Assembly: GCA_947494925.1 (NCBI GenBank)
Contig: CANLWS010000001.1
Location: forward strand, 1-64,000
DNA from: an uncultured Alteromonadaceae bacterium
GTDB taxonomy: Bacteria; Pseudomonadota; Gammaproteobacteria; Enterobacterales; Alteromonadaceae
Length of the DNA: 64,000 bases
Direction of reading: 5' to 3'
The position numbers and the translations under genes were made by a program. The notes below the pieces were generated by a model. The model ran no database searches. It worked only from the letters and a program-made list of their open reading frames with translations, and was not told the DNA's origin. Each line of letters opens with the position of its first letter. Positions within the stretch are counted from its first letter, which is position 1. Below are positions 21,440-29,683 of the stretch, piece after piece.

Positions 21440-23281
21440 TCATTCAATACCGATAAATCCACCTGTCTGATGGGCCCACAATTTTGCATAGATGCCGTCT
21501 AGCTCTAATAATGCTTTATGTGTGCCCGACTCTACAATTCTACCTTCGTCTAATACTAATAATCTGTCCATTTGCGCAATCGTAGAAAGGCGATGAGCAA
21601 TGGCGACGACGGTTTTGTCGGCCATTATCTTGTTGAGACATTGTTGTATCGCAACTTCAACTTCTGAATCCAAAGCTGATGTGGCTTCGTCCAAAATAAG
21701 GATGGGGGCATCTTTTAACATCACACGCGCAATCGCGATTCGCTGACGCTGGCCTCCAGAGAGTTTTACACCGCGCTCTCCCACATGCGCGTCATATCCG
21801 ATCCTGCCTTTAAGGTCTGACAACAATTGGATAAACTCATGGGCTTCGGCTTGTCTGGACGCGTTAATCATTTCGTCTTCAGTAGCGTTCAAGCGGCCGT
21901 ACAAAATGTTATCTCGCACAGAACGATGCAACAACGAAGTATCTTGCGTCACCATACTTATGTTAGCCCGCAAACTTTCCTGTTCAACGTCTTTAACATC
22001 CTGTCCATCTATCAATATTTGACCTTTTTGAACATCGTAAAACCGCAGCAGTAAATTCACCAAGGTAGATTTACCTGCACCGGAGCGGCCCACAAGACCC
22101 ACTTTTTCTCCTGGTTTGATGTCGATATTCAGATTGTCGAATACACTGATTGGTTTATTTTTTGGTCCAGCATAACCAAAATCTACATTTTTAAAGGTTA
22201 TTGCGCCGCCACTTACCACCATTTTGCCGGCGTCAGGCTTATCCATCACGTCCACAGGGTTGGCCAGAGTATTAATGCCATCCTGAACCGTCCCGATATT
22301 TTCAAACAATGACGACACTTCCCACATAATCCATTGTGACATGCCGTTTAGTCTCAAACATAAACTGATGGCAACAGCGATATCACCAGGTGATACTAAA
22401 GACTGCAGCCATAAGTACACTGCTAGTGCACCAACACTAAAAACCAGCAGGGAGTTGCACAGCCAGACACAGCCGTAAAGAACGGTAACCAAGCGCATTT
22501 GCGGGTAAACCGTTTGCAAAAAGCCATCCATACCGTCTCTGGCATAATCAGATTCGCGACTAGTATGGGAAAACAATTTCACCGTGGTTATATTTGTATA
22601 ACTGTCAACGATACGCCCTGTCATTAAAGAGCGCGCATCTGCCTGTTTTTGAGATACCTGTTTAAGGCGGGGCACCAGAATTCTTAAAACCAGTATGTAA
22701 ACCATCAACCACACAACCAAAGGCACAGCTAATCGCCAGTCAGTATTAAATACTAAGACTAAAATACTGATGAAATACACGCTCACGTAAACCAGTATAT
22801 CGAGCAGTTTCATCACTGACTCTCTTACCGATAGCGCCGTTTGCATTACTTTGGTTGCCACGCGTCCGGCAAATTCGTTTTGGAAGAAGCTAAGGCTCTG
22901 ACCAATCAGATAGCGATGAGCCTGCCAACGAATTCGCATAGGGTAATTGCCAAGCAAAGTCTGATGAGTCAAAAACGATTGTATAATGACCAGACTAGGC
23001 AAGATCACCAGGACAAGAGCCCCCATCCAAATCAGACTTGTACTTTCTTCTTCCAGAAATGTAGCGGGGTCACGTTCACTGAACCAATCAACAAGTTGTC
23101 CGAGATAGCCAAATAAAGAGACTTCCAGGATTGCAATCGCTGCGCTCAGTAGTGATACAGAAATGATTGCAGGCCACATACCCTTTGAGTAATAGAGACA
23201 AAATGCTAACAAACCTTTCGGCGGTTGAGCTGGTTGATTGGCAGGAAAAGGATTAGATAGCTTTTCGAAAAAGGAAAACAT
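21440..23281 (-). CDS. ABC exporter, fused permease-ATPase
   Basis: The 613-residue half-transporter has six membrane helices (about residues 30-320) and then a nucleotide-binding domain. That domain carries Walker A GLVGRSGAGKSTL, the signature LSGGQRQRIAIARV, Walker B ILILDEATSALD and the switch His in AIAHRLSTIAQMDR. I prefer the ATG at 23281 (MFSFFEKLSNPFPANQPAQP) because relatives begin at this FFE segment; an ATG at 23320 is possible. It would work as a homodimer exporting a lipid, peptide or drug; the substrate is unknown. Confidence 0.85.
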   Translation of the reverse strand: MFSFFEKLSNPFPANQPAQPPKGLLAFCLYYSKGMWPAIISVSLLSAAIAILEVSLFGYLGQLVDWFSERDPATFLEEESTSLIWMGALVLVILPSLVIIQSFLTHQTLLGNYPMRIRWQAHRYLIGQSLSFFQNEFAGRVATKVMQTALSVRESVMKLLDILVYVSVYFISILVLVFNTDWRLAVPLVVWLMVYILVLRILVPRLKQVSQKQADARSLMTGRIVDSYTNITTVKLFSHTSRESDYARDGMDGFLQTVYPQMRLVTVLYGCVWLCNSLLVFSVGALAVYLWLQSLVSPGDIAVAISLCLRLNGMSQWIMWEVSSLFENIGTVQDGINTLANPVDVMDKPDAGKMVVSGGAITFKNVDFGYAGPKNKPISVFDNLNIDIKPGEKVGLVGRSGAGKSTLVNLLLRFYDVQKGQILIDGQDVKDVEQESLRANISMVTQDTSLLHRSVRDNILYGRLNATEDEMINASRQAEAHEFIQLLSDLKGRIGYDAHVGERGVKLSGGQRQRIAIARVMLKDAPILILDEATSALDSEVEVAIQQCLNKIMADKTVVAIAHRLSTIAQMDRLLVLDEGRIVESGTHKALLELDGIYAKLWAHQTGGFIGIE

Positions 23282-23416
23282 GAATACGCGAATCTTAGAT
23301 GAATATGAGGTGACTATCATACCCTATGATCTTATGACCACGTCTGAATTTTTTGTCTTAAATTTTCTATATTATTTTTTGATACGTCAGACTTCCCAGC
23401 TTTGTTGCCAAAATCG

Positions 23417-24658
23417 TTAGCGTATTTTCACAGGTCTTCCCTGAGTTAAAGAACGCCAAAGCCATTCCAGGGGACCATACTTAAAATGTTGTAGCCAAAA
23501 TACTGAAAACGAGATTTGAACAAGCCAGATAACAGCCATGATGACTAACAGTTCTGCACGACTGACCTGGCCGTATAAACCAAGACCAATCCCATAAAAC
23601 ACAAAAGTAGCTATTATCGTCTGAGCAATATAGTTTGTTAGTGCCAACTTACCTACTGCTGCCAGACTATGTTGCAATTGCTTAAACAAATTCCCGCGAC
23701 AAAACAATTGGAGCAACCCAATGTAGCCTGCTGCAATGAACAAAGTTGCAATATGGTTGGGAACCTTGCCCAAAAACAATGAGTAAACTGCCTCATATTC
23801 GTATATGTAAAACCCAACAAGTCCGAGCGAAGCCAGCGGGATACCAACCCCGAATCCAATTAGCATCAATACCCGATAGAACTGATATCCTCTATTGCCA
23901 CTTAAAACACCTTGTTGAAACAACCCCATGCCAATCAACATCATGCCCAATGAACGGCAGAAATAATCCACCAGCTGGCCCAAACCCAGGAGCTCGCTAC
24001 CATCGTTAATTACTGCCGCGCTGCTTCCTCCGTCCAGTCGATGCATGAACTGGTCATAAAATGGCCCCTGGTACAAGGCGATATCCTGAACAATTTTCGC
24101 TGTTTCTGGCTGCCAGTATTGGTTGAGCCATTGAAGACTATTTGCGTCCAGTTGCGGCACTAACCAACCCATTAGCAGGTTGTATTCAACAGGGATCAGA
24201 TAACAAGCCAGGCCTGTAATTATCAAAGTCTTAGCTGTGAAGTTTCGCAAGAAGTACAGAAGCATTGCACTTAATCCGTATATCAGCAGTACATCGCCTT
24301 CCCATAGTAAAATGCCATGTAGGAAGCCGAATAACACCAACCAGGCATTTCTGCTGAAATGCCTCTTCGCAGCACCATCTGATTTTTCATAGCTCCGTAA
24401 AATAAGAATAGTGCTCGCACCAAACAGCAGTGAAAACAGTGCCATAAATTTTTGGTCCGCCAGAACGTGCGCTATGCTAAATATCCAGATATCTGAGGAA
24501 CTGTCAGACAGATCCAGAGCAGGATTGTAGTAAGCGATATCAGGCATGGAAAAGCTGACAATGTTCATACTGAGCAGACCGAGTAAAGCGAAACCACGCA
24601 ATACGTCAATTGATTCTATCCGAGCTGGTTTAACAGGAATCTGTTGCTGTTTCGTCAT
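23417..24658 (-). CDS. DUF418 family membrane protein
   Basis: The 413-residue polytopic inner-membrane protein has the family landmarks SIDVLRGFALLGLLSMNIVS at the N-terminus, FGFLHGILLWEGDVLLIYGL in the middle and YGPLEWLWRSLTQGRP at the C-terminus. DUF418 proteins are related to acyltransferase-type membrane proteins, but their biochemical role is not established. The start ATG at 24658 overlaps the stop of the MsbA-like gene as TGATG, so translation is coupled. It is the last gene of the ACP/acyltransferase/exporter operon, pointing to a part in lipid or glycolipid handling (inference). Confidence 0.85.
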   Translation of the reverse strand: MTKQQQIPVKPARIESIDVLRGFALLGLLSMNIVSFSMPDIAYYNPALDLSDSSSDIWIFSIAHVLADQKFMALFSLLFGASTILILRSYEKSDGAAKRHFSRNAWLVLFGFLHGILLWEGDVLLIYGLSAMLLYFLRNFTAKTLIITGLACYLIPVEYNLLMGWLVPQLDANSLQWLNQYWQPETAKIVQDIALYQGPFYDQFMHRLDGGSSAAVINDGSELLGLGQLVDYFCRSLGMMLIGMGLFQQGVLSGNRGYQFYRVLMLIGFGVGIPLASLGLVGFYIYEYEAVYSLFLGKVPNHIATLFIAAGYIGLLQLFCRGNLFKQLQHSLAAVGKLALTNYIAQTIIATFVFYGIGLGLYGQVSRAELLVIMAVIWLVQISFSVFWLQHFKYGPLEWLWRSLTQGRPVKIR

Positions 24659-26439
24659 CAGGCACAAGCCTCCACATCCATTTGAGTTGAATAAAGTTGA
24701 GCATAAATCCCTGGCTGATTTAACAACTCCTTATGTCGCCCTTGGGCCATCAGCTTGCCTTGATGCATAACAAATATATGATTTGCATTTTCGATACTGC
24801 GCAATCGATGCGTCACAATGATCGTTGTTTGACCCTTTTTTATCTTGGCAATATTTTGGTAAATCCGTTTTTCTGTTATTCCATCCAGCGCAGATGTTGC
24901 TTCATCAAGTATCAGAATGGGTGACTGCCTTAATAATGCTCTTGCGATCGCTATTCGTTGTCTTTGTCCTCCTGATAGCCTTGCGCCGTTTTCCCCTACT
25001 TTGGTAGAAAGACCATCTGGTAAATTCGCTACGACTTCGTCCAATTGAGCGGCTCTGACCACACGATTTATTTCTTCTGAAGTTATGCGACGGTTCGACC
25101 CGTAGATAATGTTTGCGAGCAGAGTGTCATCACTCAGGTAAGCATGCTGTGAAACAACAGAAAACAACGCTCTGTAGTCTTGCAGATCACAATGTTGAAT
25201 CGACTTATTGTCAATAAGGATAGATTCATCAGCCGCAGTATAAAAACGCAACAAGAGGTCGGTTAAGGTGGACTTTCCGCTACCCGACTCTCCTACAATG
25301 GCCAACGTCAATCCTTTTTGGATCGTCAAATCTATATTTCGGACGGCAGGGTTGATGGCGTCAGGATAAGAAAAACTCAATTCAGATATTCTAATTTCTC
25401 TGTTAAAACCAACCTTTTGGTGTTTTCCAGGATCAGGTTCAACGTTTTCATCTAGCACTGCGAACAAGCTTTGGGCGGCTGTAAGCCCTTTTTGTAGCTG
25501 TTGATTTATCTTACTAAGCTGTTTTAGCGGACGAAGCAGTGACCCCATGGCAACCAGAACAGTTGTAAATGCTCCCACAGACAAGGTAGACAGCACACCC
25601 TCGACGCTTGCCAGGAATAAAATCCCCGCTATAGCCAGTGAGGCAATAAATTGAATAACCGGATTGCTGATTGCTGAAACAACGGCTAATTTCATCGCCT
25701 GCTGTCTGTTTGCTCTGTTAATCAGTCTGAATTTTTCCTGCTGAACGGTTTGCGCTGAAAATGCCAACACATCTTTGTGTGCGCGCAACGATTCTTCTGC
25801 CTGCACTGTGATATCGCCCATTGATGTCTGCATAGACCGACTGACGCATCTAAACCGCTTTGAGACACAGGCAATCAACCACCCAATGATGGGGCCAAGT
25901 AGTAAGAATACGATCGACAACTGCCAGCTGGCATTGAACATTATCGCCAGCAAAACCAGGACAATAAGTGATTCACGCAGGCACACCATTAATGCTTCTG
26001 ATGTAGCGCCAGCCACCTGCTCAGCGTCATAAATTAATTTAGAAATGAGTTCACCGCTGCTGGTGCGGTCGAAAAACGCCATGGGCAGGTGTTGCATGTG
26101 GGAAAATACTTGCTGTCTGACAGCAAAAACAATGTGAGTGCTCGTATAGGCCATCGCATAATTTGCAATAAAGCTAAACAAACCTCTGATTAAAAAAATG
26201 GCTACCACCGCCAATGCTGCAAGTTTTAACAATCCGGCATCTGCCTTAGCAAGACCATCATCAATCAGTGGCTGAATGAAATAGATCATTCCGGCATCTA
26301 CCACACTGAAAACGCACAGCGCACAGATGGCAACAAATACCATTGGTTTGTGTGGCTTAAAGTAGCCAAACAGTCGTTTAGCAACCTGAAGTGATTTGGC
26401 GTTAACACCTTGTTCTGTAGGGAAGTCCATTAGCGCCAA
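24658..26439 (-). CDS. MsbA-like lipid ABC exporter (probable paralog)
   Basis: The 593-residue fused ABC exporter has a membrane domain in residues 30-330, MsbA-like throughout (IYFIQPLIDDGLAKADAGLL; LPMAFFDRTSSGELISKLIY). The ATPase domain carries GESGSGKSTL, LSGGQRQRIAIARALLRQSP, ILILDEATSALD and VTHRLRSIENAN. MsbA flips lipid A-core across the inner membrane. The usual msbA partners lpxK and kdsB are absent. Instead it overlaps an LpxL-type acyltransferase upstream and a DUF418 gene downstream, so it is probably a specialised second copy, and I give no gene symbol. Confidence 0.85.
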   Translation of the reverse strand: MALMDFPTEQGVNAKSLQVAKRLFGYFKPHKPMVFVAICALCVFSVVDAGMIYFIQPLIDDGLAKADAGLLKLAALAVVAIFLIRGLFSFIANYAMAYTSTHIVFAVRQQVFSHMQHLPMAFFDRTSSGELISKLIYDAEQVAGATSEALMVCLRESLIVLVLLAIMFNASWQLSIVFLLLGPIIGWLIACVSKRFRCVSRSMQTSMGDITVQAEESLRAHKDVLAFSAQTVQQEKFRLINRANRQQAMKLAVVSAISNPVIQFIASLAIAGILFLASVEGVLSTLSVGAFTTVLVAMGSLLRPLKQLSKINQQLQKGLTAAQSLFAVLDENVEPDPGKHQKVGFNREIRISELSFSYPDAINPAVRNIDLTIQKGLTLAIVGESGSGKSTLTDLLLRFYTAADESILIDNKSIQHCDLQDYRALFSVVSQHAYLSDDTLLANIIYGSNRRITSEEINRVVRAAQLDEVVANLPDGLSTKVGENGARLSGGQRQRIAIARALLRQSPILILDEATSALDGITEKRIYQNIAKIKKGQTTIIVTHRLRSIENANHIFVMHQGKLMAQGRHKELLNQPGIYAQLYSTQMDVEACA

Positions 26440-27272
26440 CGATTATATGACCAGTACCATTGGTCTGGGTGTTGCAAAATTATCAACTCAAATTGCTCAT
26501 ATACCTGCTGCATTATGTCTTGCACTTTGTCCTTACAGGTACCTTCCAATATCTCGATAAATTTAAAGTTAATAAGGTAGGTCCCATCAGGTTTGTGAAT
26601 AGCGTAGCTCAAAATCAATGGTTTTTTACCGATACTGGACAAGACTGCAGCACCACTTGGGACGCCAGTTTTCCGGCCAAAAAATTCAAGCTCGAGATCA
26701 TCTGCATAGTGATCGGAATGTATACACACATTTAACTTGTTTTTGACTGCTTCAATCAGTTTGAAGAACGCCTGAGGATGTTTTTTATTAATACATCGAA
26801 TGCCCGCTCGCTGATATATCTCATTGGCGGAGTCCAGGTATATGGGGATATTCGAAATAGTGGCAGAACGCTGTGTTTGTTGTTGCACCACAAAAGGCAC
26901 CAGCTCATAGCAACCCATGTGTAAGGTCACAACTACAGCCCCTTGCTCAGAAGCCAAATACTGCGTCGCTAACGCATCGCACGAAACACTGTAATCCAAT
27001 TGTTCCAACCAGAAACATTCAAATACGCCCAAAACAGTATTTTGATAGGCCTTTAGAGCCAGGTTTCTAGCTTCCTGTCTGGTCAGATCAGGCATCGCAT
27101 TGATTACATTCGAAATGGCTCGCTTCTGAGTCTTAGTGGAAACCGTGAAAATCAGATATCCGAGTAAATAGGCAAAACGCCTTCTTTGAAAGCGAGAAAA
27201 CAATTTCAAGCATCGAATGATAAGCTTAACGCACCAGTCCAAATACCGACAGTAGTGCTGTTTCGGATCCAT
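26430..27272 (-). CDS. LpxL/HtrB-type lipid acyltransferase
   Basis: This 280-residue protein belongs to the lysophospholipid acyltransferase (LpxL/LpxM) family. An N-terminal hydrophobic/basic anchor lies at about residues 12-50. The HX4E-type catalytic motif is in VVTLHMGCYELVPFV (His about 118), and a later block GVPSGAAVLSSIGKKPLIL corresponds to the family's substrate-binding segment. The family transfers acyl chains from ACP to lipid A or related acceptors at the inner membrane. It starts immediately after the ACP stop and its end overlaps the exporter start by 10 bp, so acyl donor, transferase and exporter are co-made. Confidence 0.85.
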   Translation of the reverse strand: MDPKQHYCRYLDWCVKLIIRCLKLFSRFQRRRFAYLLGYLIFTVSTKTQKRAISNVINAMPDLTRQEARNLALKAYQNTVLGVFECFWLEQLDYSVSCDALATQYLASEQGAVVVTLHMGCYELVPFVVQQQTQRSATISNIPIYLDSANEIYQRAGIRCINKKHPQAFFKLIEAVKNKLNVCIHSDHYADDLELEFFGRKTGVPSGAAVLSSIGKKPLILSYAIHKPDGTYLINFKFIEILEGTCKDKVQDIMQQVYEQFELIILQHPDQWYWSYNRWR

Positions 27273-27530
27273 TTACGCTGCTTCGCTTTTCTGGGTTTTA
27301 ATTGTGTGTAGCAAACTACCGAAGGTACTGAACGTTTCAGCACTCAGGTCTACATCTTGAATATCGAACCCTAGCTTTGATTCTAACTCGATGATTAGAT
27401 TCATTACTGCGACAGAATCGAATTCAGGGATTGCCCCAAGCAGTGGTGTTTGCTCTGAAAAACATCCTGTATCCAGATACAAAATTTCGGCAAGTATACG
27501 TTTTAGAAGTTGTGAATATTCAGTCGCCAT
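27273..27530 (-). CDS. Acyl carrier protein (dedicated, divergent)
   Basis: The 85-residue ACP-like protein has the phosphopantetheine attachment Ser in EFDSVAVMNLIIELESKLGF (about residue 39), followed by the acidic recognition helix. It differs clearly from housekeeping AcpP (which has EADSLDTVELVMALEE), so it is a specialised carrier. It is the first gene of a four-gene overlapping operon with an LpxL-type acyltransferase, an MsbA-like exporter and DUF418. The arrangement recalls the AcpXL-LpxXL pairing of rhizobia, where a dedicated ACP supplies an unusual acyl chain. The chain used here is unknown. Confidence 0.85.
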   Translation of the reverse strand: MATEYSQLLKRILAEILYLDTGCFSEQTPLLGAIPEFDSVAVMNLIIELESKLGFDIQDVDLSAETFSTFGSLLHTIKTQKSEAA

Positions 27531-27657
27531 GGAAGCCCTGTCTAGCTGTCGTTAATATGCCAGACAGACTAGCAACAAGACAGGGCGATGACTTGGATGA
27601 AATTGTCCCAGTTCGTTCAAAAACTGTTAGATACTGTAATACTTAGCAACAGCAATA

Positions 27658-28275
27658 TTACTCATAACCCAGTTCAGCTAACCTGCTTTCAACCTTCTTA
27701 TGGTGCGCGTCTTGCCATTCGTCAAGGGACATCGAAGCATCCTTTTCCGCACGCACTTTGGCAATCTGATAGATTTCTTCTGCTTGTGCCAATGGTACAA
27801 CTGCAATACCTTCTTCGTCAGCGATAATAATATCGCCGGGATCAACTTTTACTCCGCCACAGATAATAGTTTGGTTGAGAGGCAGAACATGGTTTTTGCT
27901 ACCTGGCTTAGGAACAACACCACGTGCGAACACAGGGAATTGCATCTCTCTTACTTCTGCCAAATCTCTGATCACACCATCGACGACAAAACCTGTTATG
28001 CCTCTTTGCTTGGCAATTGCACAAACATTGCCACCCGCAACAGCAAAATCGGGGTCAGCCTGCACAACAATAATGTCACCGGGGTTGGCACGATAGATAG
28101 CGGCGTGCAGCATCAGATGGTCGCCGGGACCACACTTAACTGTATAGGCTGGGCCAGCAATACGGGGAATTTGAGGCCATAATTCCCGAATGCCCTGGTC
28201 CACAAATTGTTCTCTTTGAAGCCCATCAGCATATTCGCAAGGTGATACATGGGCATATTTCTGATAATTAATCAT
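27658..28275 (-). CDS. RraA-like / HMG-CHA aldolase family protein
   Basis: The 205-residue protein has the RraA fold. It keeps the metal-binding segment GFVVDGVIRDLAEVREMQFP with the R-D-x-x-E signature of class II pyruvate aldolases (4-hydroxy-4-methyl-2-oxoglutarate or 4-carboxy-4-hydroxy-2-oxoadipate aldolase), and GGNVCAIAKQRG just before it. That favours aldolase activity over the RNase E-inhibitor role of E. coli RraA, so I give no symbol. It is 3 bp from the MAPEG-like gene upstream and probably shares its transcript. Confidence 0.8.
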   Translation of the reverse strand: MINYQKYAHVSPCEYADGLQREQFVDQGIRELWPQIPRIAGPAYTVKCGPGDHLMLHAAIYRANPGDIIVVQADPDFAVAGGNVCAIAKQRGITGFVVDGVIRDLAEVREMQFPVFARGVVPKPGSKNHVLPLNQTIICGGVKVDPGDIIIADEEGIAVVPLAQAEEIYQIAKVRAEKDASMSLDEWQDAHHKKVESRLAELGYE

Positions 28276-28278
28276 TTG

Positions 28279-28695
28279 TTACCCCAAATAATTTATGGCC
28301 ATCAGGTACAGCCAGAAAATGACTATCCCTTGTTGAATCAGAAAAAAAACAAAGCGGATTTGCACTGCAATTTCAGAGGTCGAAATCAGATGCGTAACTG
28401 ACTGTCCGACTCTGGCCAACAGCAAATACAATGCTAATGGATTGGTTATCGCAGCTGCACCTGCAGCAATGGCTAACAACATGGTGCCTCCAATAAAGGT
28501 GAAACTCTCCATGCAATTACCAAAAGTACGTGTAAGTCTTAACCCGAAGGGGCTCATATCAGAACCGTCAGTCTGGAATCCATTTGGGGCCTTTTCTTTT
28601 TTCATAACCAGCAGCGTTCGATAAGACTCCAACCATGCCAGTAAAAAAACTGTCCAGCCCAGGTAGCCTAAAACAGCAAGAATTGTGTTATTCAT
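28279..28695 (-). CDS. MAPEG-like membrane protein
   Basis: The 138-residue protein has four predicted membrane helices, at about residues 5-27, 62-84, 86-102 and 112-132. The central segment RLTRTFGNCMESFTFIGGTM keeps the R..R..GN..E pattern of the MAPEG (membrane-associated eicosanoid/glutathione metabolism) family, and LLLARVGQSVTHLISTSE follows. Bacterial MAPEG proteins are often glutathione transferases or of unknown role. It is first in a two-gene unit with the RraA-like gene. Confidence 0.7.
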   Translation of the reverse strand: MNNTILAVLGYLGWTVFLLAWLESYRTLLVMKKEKAPNGFQTDGSDMSPFGLRLTRTFGNCMESFTFIGGTMLLAIAAGAAAITNPLALYLLLARVGQSVTHLISTSEIAVQIRFVFFLIQQGIVIFWLYLMAINYLG

Positions 28696-28876
28696 TTTTT
28701 GTCACTCTTTTTTTAATTGTTTGTTCTACATTAACCCAGCATATATCGAATGCAATCTTTAACATTGATTCGCCAAAGTTTGAATTTTTCTGTTACAACT
28801 TTAGGTTCAAAAATAATCAAAATATTTGTAGAGTTGTGGGTCAATGAATTTTTCATGCTTCAATCAGGACCCTCAG

Positions 28877-29668
28877 ATGCGCAAGCTAATTGCAGTTATT
28901 CCCATTATCTTTTCTGCATTTGCATTTGCATTTGCATCTTCTGAACAACCCCTTTCTACTCAACAAATTGCCTCCCTGCTAAGCCATAAAGAAAGGCCAC
29001 CACAGGACCAAAAGCGCGACCCTGCCAGATTACCTGACAGAGTATTAGCTTTTTCCCGCATTACTAAAAACCAGCATATTCTGGATATATTTGCCGGAGG
29101 TGGTTGGTATACCGAATTGTTTTCACATGCCGTGGGTGAAAATGGCAAGGTATATGCCCAAAATGACGAAGTGATTTGGCGTTTTGCAGAAAAGCCGATT
29201 AACGAGCGGACAAAAGATAACAGACTTAGCAATGTTGTAAGATTCGATAATATGCCGATCGTCGACATCGACATTCCCGATGCATCTCTCGACATTGTCT
29301 TCACTGCGCTAAATTATCACGACCTGTTTTTTACTGAGTTTACCCAAGACGGCAAAGTCAACAAGGTACGTGAAGAAATCGTCGACTACAAGGCGGCGCT
29401 TGCCCGTATTAAAAGAGCGATGAAAGATGAGGGTACATTTGTGATTATTGACCACGCAGCCGAACCTGGTTCAGGCTATCAGGCGGCGAACGTCGAACAT
29501 CGCATAGACCCGGACATTGTTAAATTTCAAATGCGCGAAGCCGGGTTTGAACTGGTAGAAGAAGCCTACTTTTTGCGCAACCCGCAAGATGATTTAAGTA
29601 CGAATGTATTTGAAGCAGCAATTCGCGGTAAAACAGACAGATTTGTATACAAATTCCAAAAACAATAA
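28877..29668 (+). CDS. Exported class I SAM-dependent methyltransferase-fold protein
   Basis: I start the gene at the ATG at 28877, where AGGA lies 7 nt upstream; an upstream ATG at 28844 adds 11 residues before the signal peptide. The 263-residue product begins with a clear signal peptide (MRKLIAVIPIIFSAFAFAFA). The mature part carries the SAM motif I ILDIFAGGGWYTELFSHAVG, an acidic loop VDIDIPDASLDIVFTALNYH and FVIIDHAAEPGSGY. An exported methyltransferase fold is odd because SAM is cytoplasmic. The signal peptide is encoded partly by a TGCATT hexamer repeated three times. The M13 peptidase follows 15 bp downstream. Confidence 0.8.
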   Translation: MRKLIAVIPIIFSAFAFAFASSEQPLSTQQIASLLSHKERPPQDQKRDPARLPDRVLAFSRITKNQHILDIFAGGGWYTELFSHAVGENGKVYAQNDEVIWRFAEKPINERTKDNRLSNVVRFDNMPIVDIDIPDASLDIVFTALNYHDLFFTEFTQDGKVNKVREEIVDYKAALARIKRAMKDEGTFVIIDHAAEPGSGYQAANVEHRIDPDIVKFQMREAGFELVEEAYFLRNPQDDLSTNVFEAAIRGKTDRFVYKFQKQ

Positions 29669-29683
29669 GAGACGGAAAACACC

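Noticed and set aside
24658-26439. Calling this gene msbA outright
   Set aside because: The sequence is MsbA-like, but the usual lpxK/kdsB context is missing and it sits in an ACP/acyltransferase operon; a paralog is more likely.
27658-28275. Naming this gene rraA (RNase E inhibitor)
   Set aside because: The R-D-x-x-E aldolase signature is intact, and the neighbours give no link to RNA metabolism.
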